From: Ignavibacteriales bacterium
Lineage (GTDB): Bacteria > Bacteroidota > Ignavibacteria > UBA10030 > SZUA-254
Reading direction: 5' to 3'
NCBI GenBank assembly: GCA_016218025.1
Contig: JACRFD010000089.1
Location: 1-60,990, forward strand
DNA: 60,990 bases
Shown: piece by piece, positions 60,799 to 60,990 of the stretch
Position numbering within the stretch: the first letter of the stretch is position 1
Layout of the letters: every line of letters begins with the position of its first letter
Notes under the pieces: generated by a model
The model's input: only the letters and a program-made list of their open reading frames with translations
What the model was told of the DNA's origin: nothing
Database searches by the model: none
Translations under genes and position numbers: made by a program

Positions 60799-60990
60799 AT
60801 GAGAGAAGTTTATGTTGCCGGCATTGGAATAACAAGTTTCACACGGCTCGAATATCCGCTCGTTGAAATTGCCGCCTACCCCGGTTTAATGGCACTCCGC
60901 GATAGCGGTTTAAAAAAGATCGATCAGCTTTACGTTGCTAATATGGGAGGCGGTAGAGTAAATGCACAAACCGGTTTGGCAAGCGCGGTT
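60799..60990 (+). CDS. Thiolase-family protein, 5' part (cut by window end)
   Basis: The first 64 residues of a thiolase-type condensing enzyme: MREVYVAGIGITSFTRLEYP, then ALRDSGLKKIDQLYVANMGGGRVNAQT (strand and turn of the first thiolase half). Thiolases exchange acetyl groups between acyl-CoA and CoA, and SCP2-like relatives act on other acyl groups. The catalytic Cys should lie just beyond the edge. AGGAGG lies eight bases before the ATG, within the end of the previous gene. Confidence 0.85.
   Translation, partial: MREVYVAGIGITSFTRLEYPLVEIAAYPGLMALRDSGLKKIDQLYVANMGGGRVNAQTGLASAV

Overview
The window looks like the chromosome of an uncultured, AT-rich, Gram-negative member of the FCB group, most likely an Ignavibacteria/Bacteroidota-Chlorobiota lineage. 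Supporting signs are type IX secretion (T9SS) C-terminal sorting domains containing the 'NPFNP' motif on two large secreted proteins, PorV/PorQ-like barrel proteins, SpII lipoproteins, complex I genes of FCB type, a full polysaccharide-assembly locus, and many starts with no Shine-Dalgarno sequence. No rRNA, CRISPR array, insertion sequence or integrase was recognised. One tRNA gene is present.

Layout. Positions 1-5660 hold small envelope or secreted proteins, a decayed CHAP-type amidase remnant, and a minus-strand operon: metallophosphoesterase, amidohydrolase with an EF-hand loop, zinc-dependent phospholipase C-like protein, lipoprotein. Positions 5880-12580 look like an acquired defence island. 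A visibly GC-rich segment with perfect palindromes carries a caspase-like His/Cys protein and a stand-alone copy of its N-terminal domain. A tiny glycine-zipper membrane protein follows in map order. Next comes a translationally coupled operon of DUF2130 coiled-coil nuclease-like protein, SIR2, HerA and KTSC protein, which is a SIR2-HerA anti-phage core with two extra genes. Positions 12650-15660 hold two proteins of unknown function and three kinds of intergenic repeat, including a 21-bp-period array with no indels. Positions 15665-28640 are mostly housekeeping: a T9SS cargo, an active/inactive M16 peptidase pair, nuoI-nuoH-nuoG, an alanine-aminotransferase-like enzyme, a third M16 peptidase, uridine kinase and a GT2 enzyme.

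Positions 28717-37457 hold a degenerate sigma-54-type regulator, a membrane protein, a short secreted protein made entirely of four identical 13-residue repeats, an M50 protease, and an envelope operon (lipoprotein, beta-propeller, two PorV-like barrels, thioredoxin). Positions 37464-48159 are a surface-polysaccharide locus (glycosyltransferases, O-antigen ligase/polymerase, LTA-synthase-like phosphotransferase, MsbA-like ABC exporter). The remainder holds panD, an S9-type hydrolase, a barrel-SppA fusion, a hotdog thioesterase, a chalcone-isomerase-like protein, nth, lysC, a CMD/AhpD-like protein, a tRNA with an Asp anticodon on an Ala-like body, an M14 carboxypeptidase cargo, and a GNAT-like gene coupled to a thiolase cut by the window end.

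The strongest leads for something undescribed are the extended SIR2-HerA operon with its neighbouring caspase-like pair, the four-repeat secreted peptide whose DNA units differ only at synonymous sites, the Ala-bodied tRNA with a GUC anticodon, and the 21-bp array.
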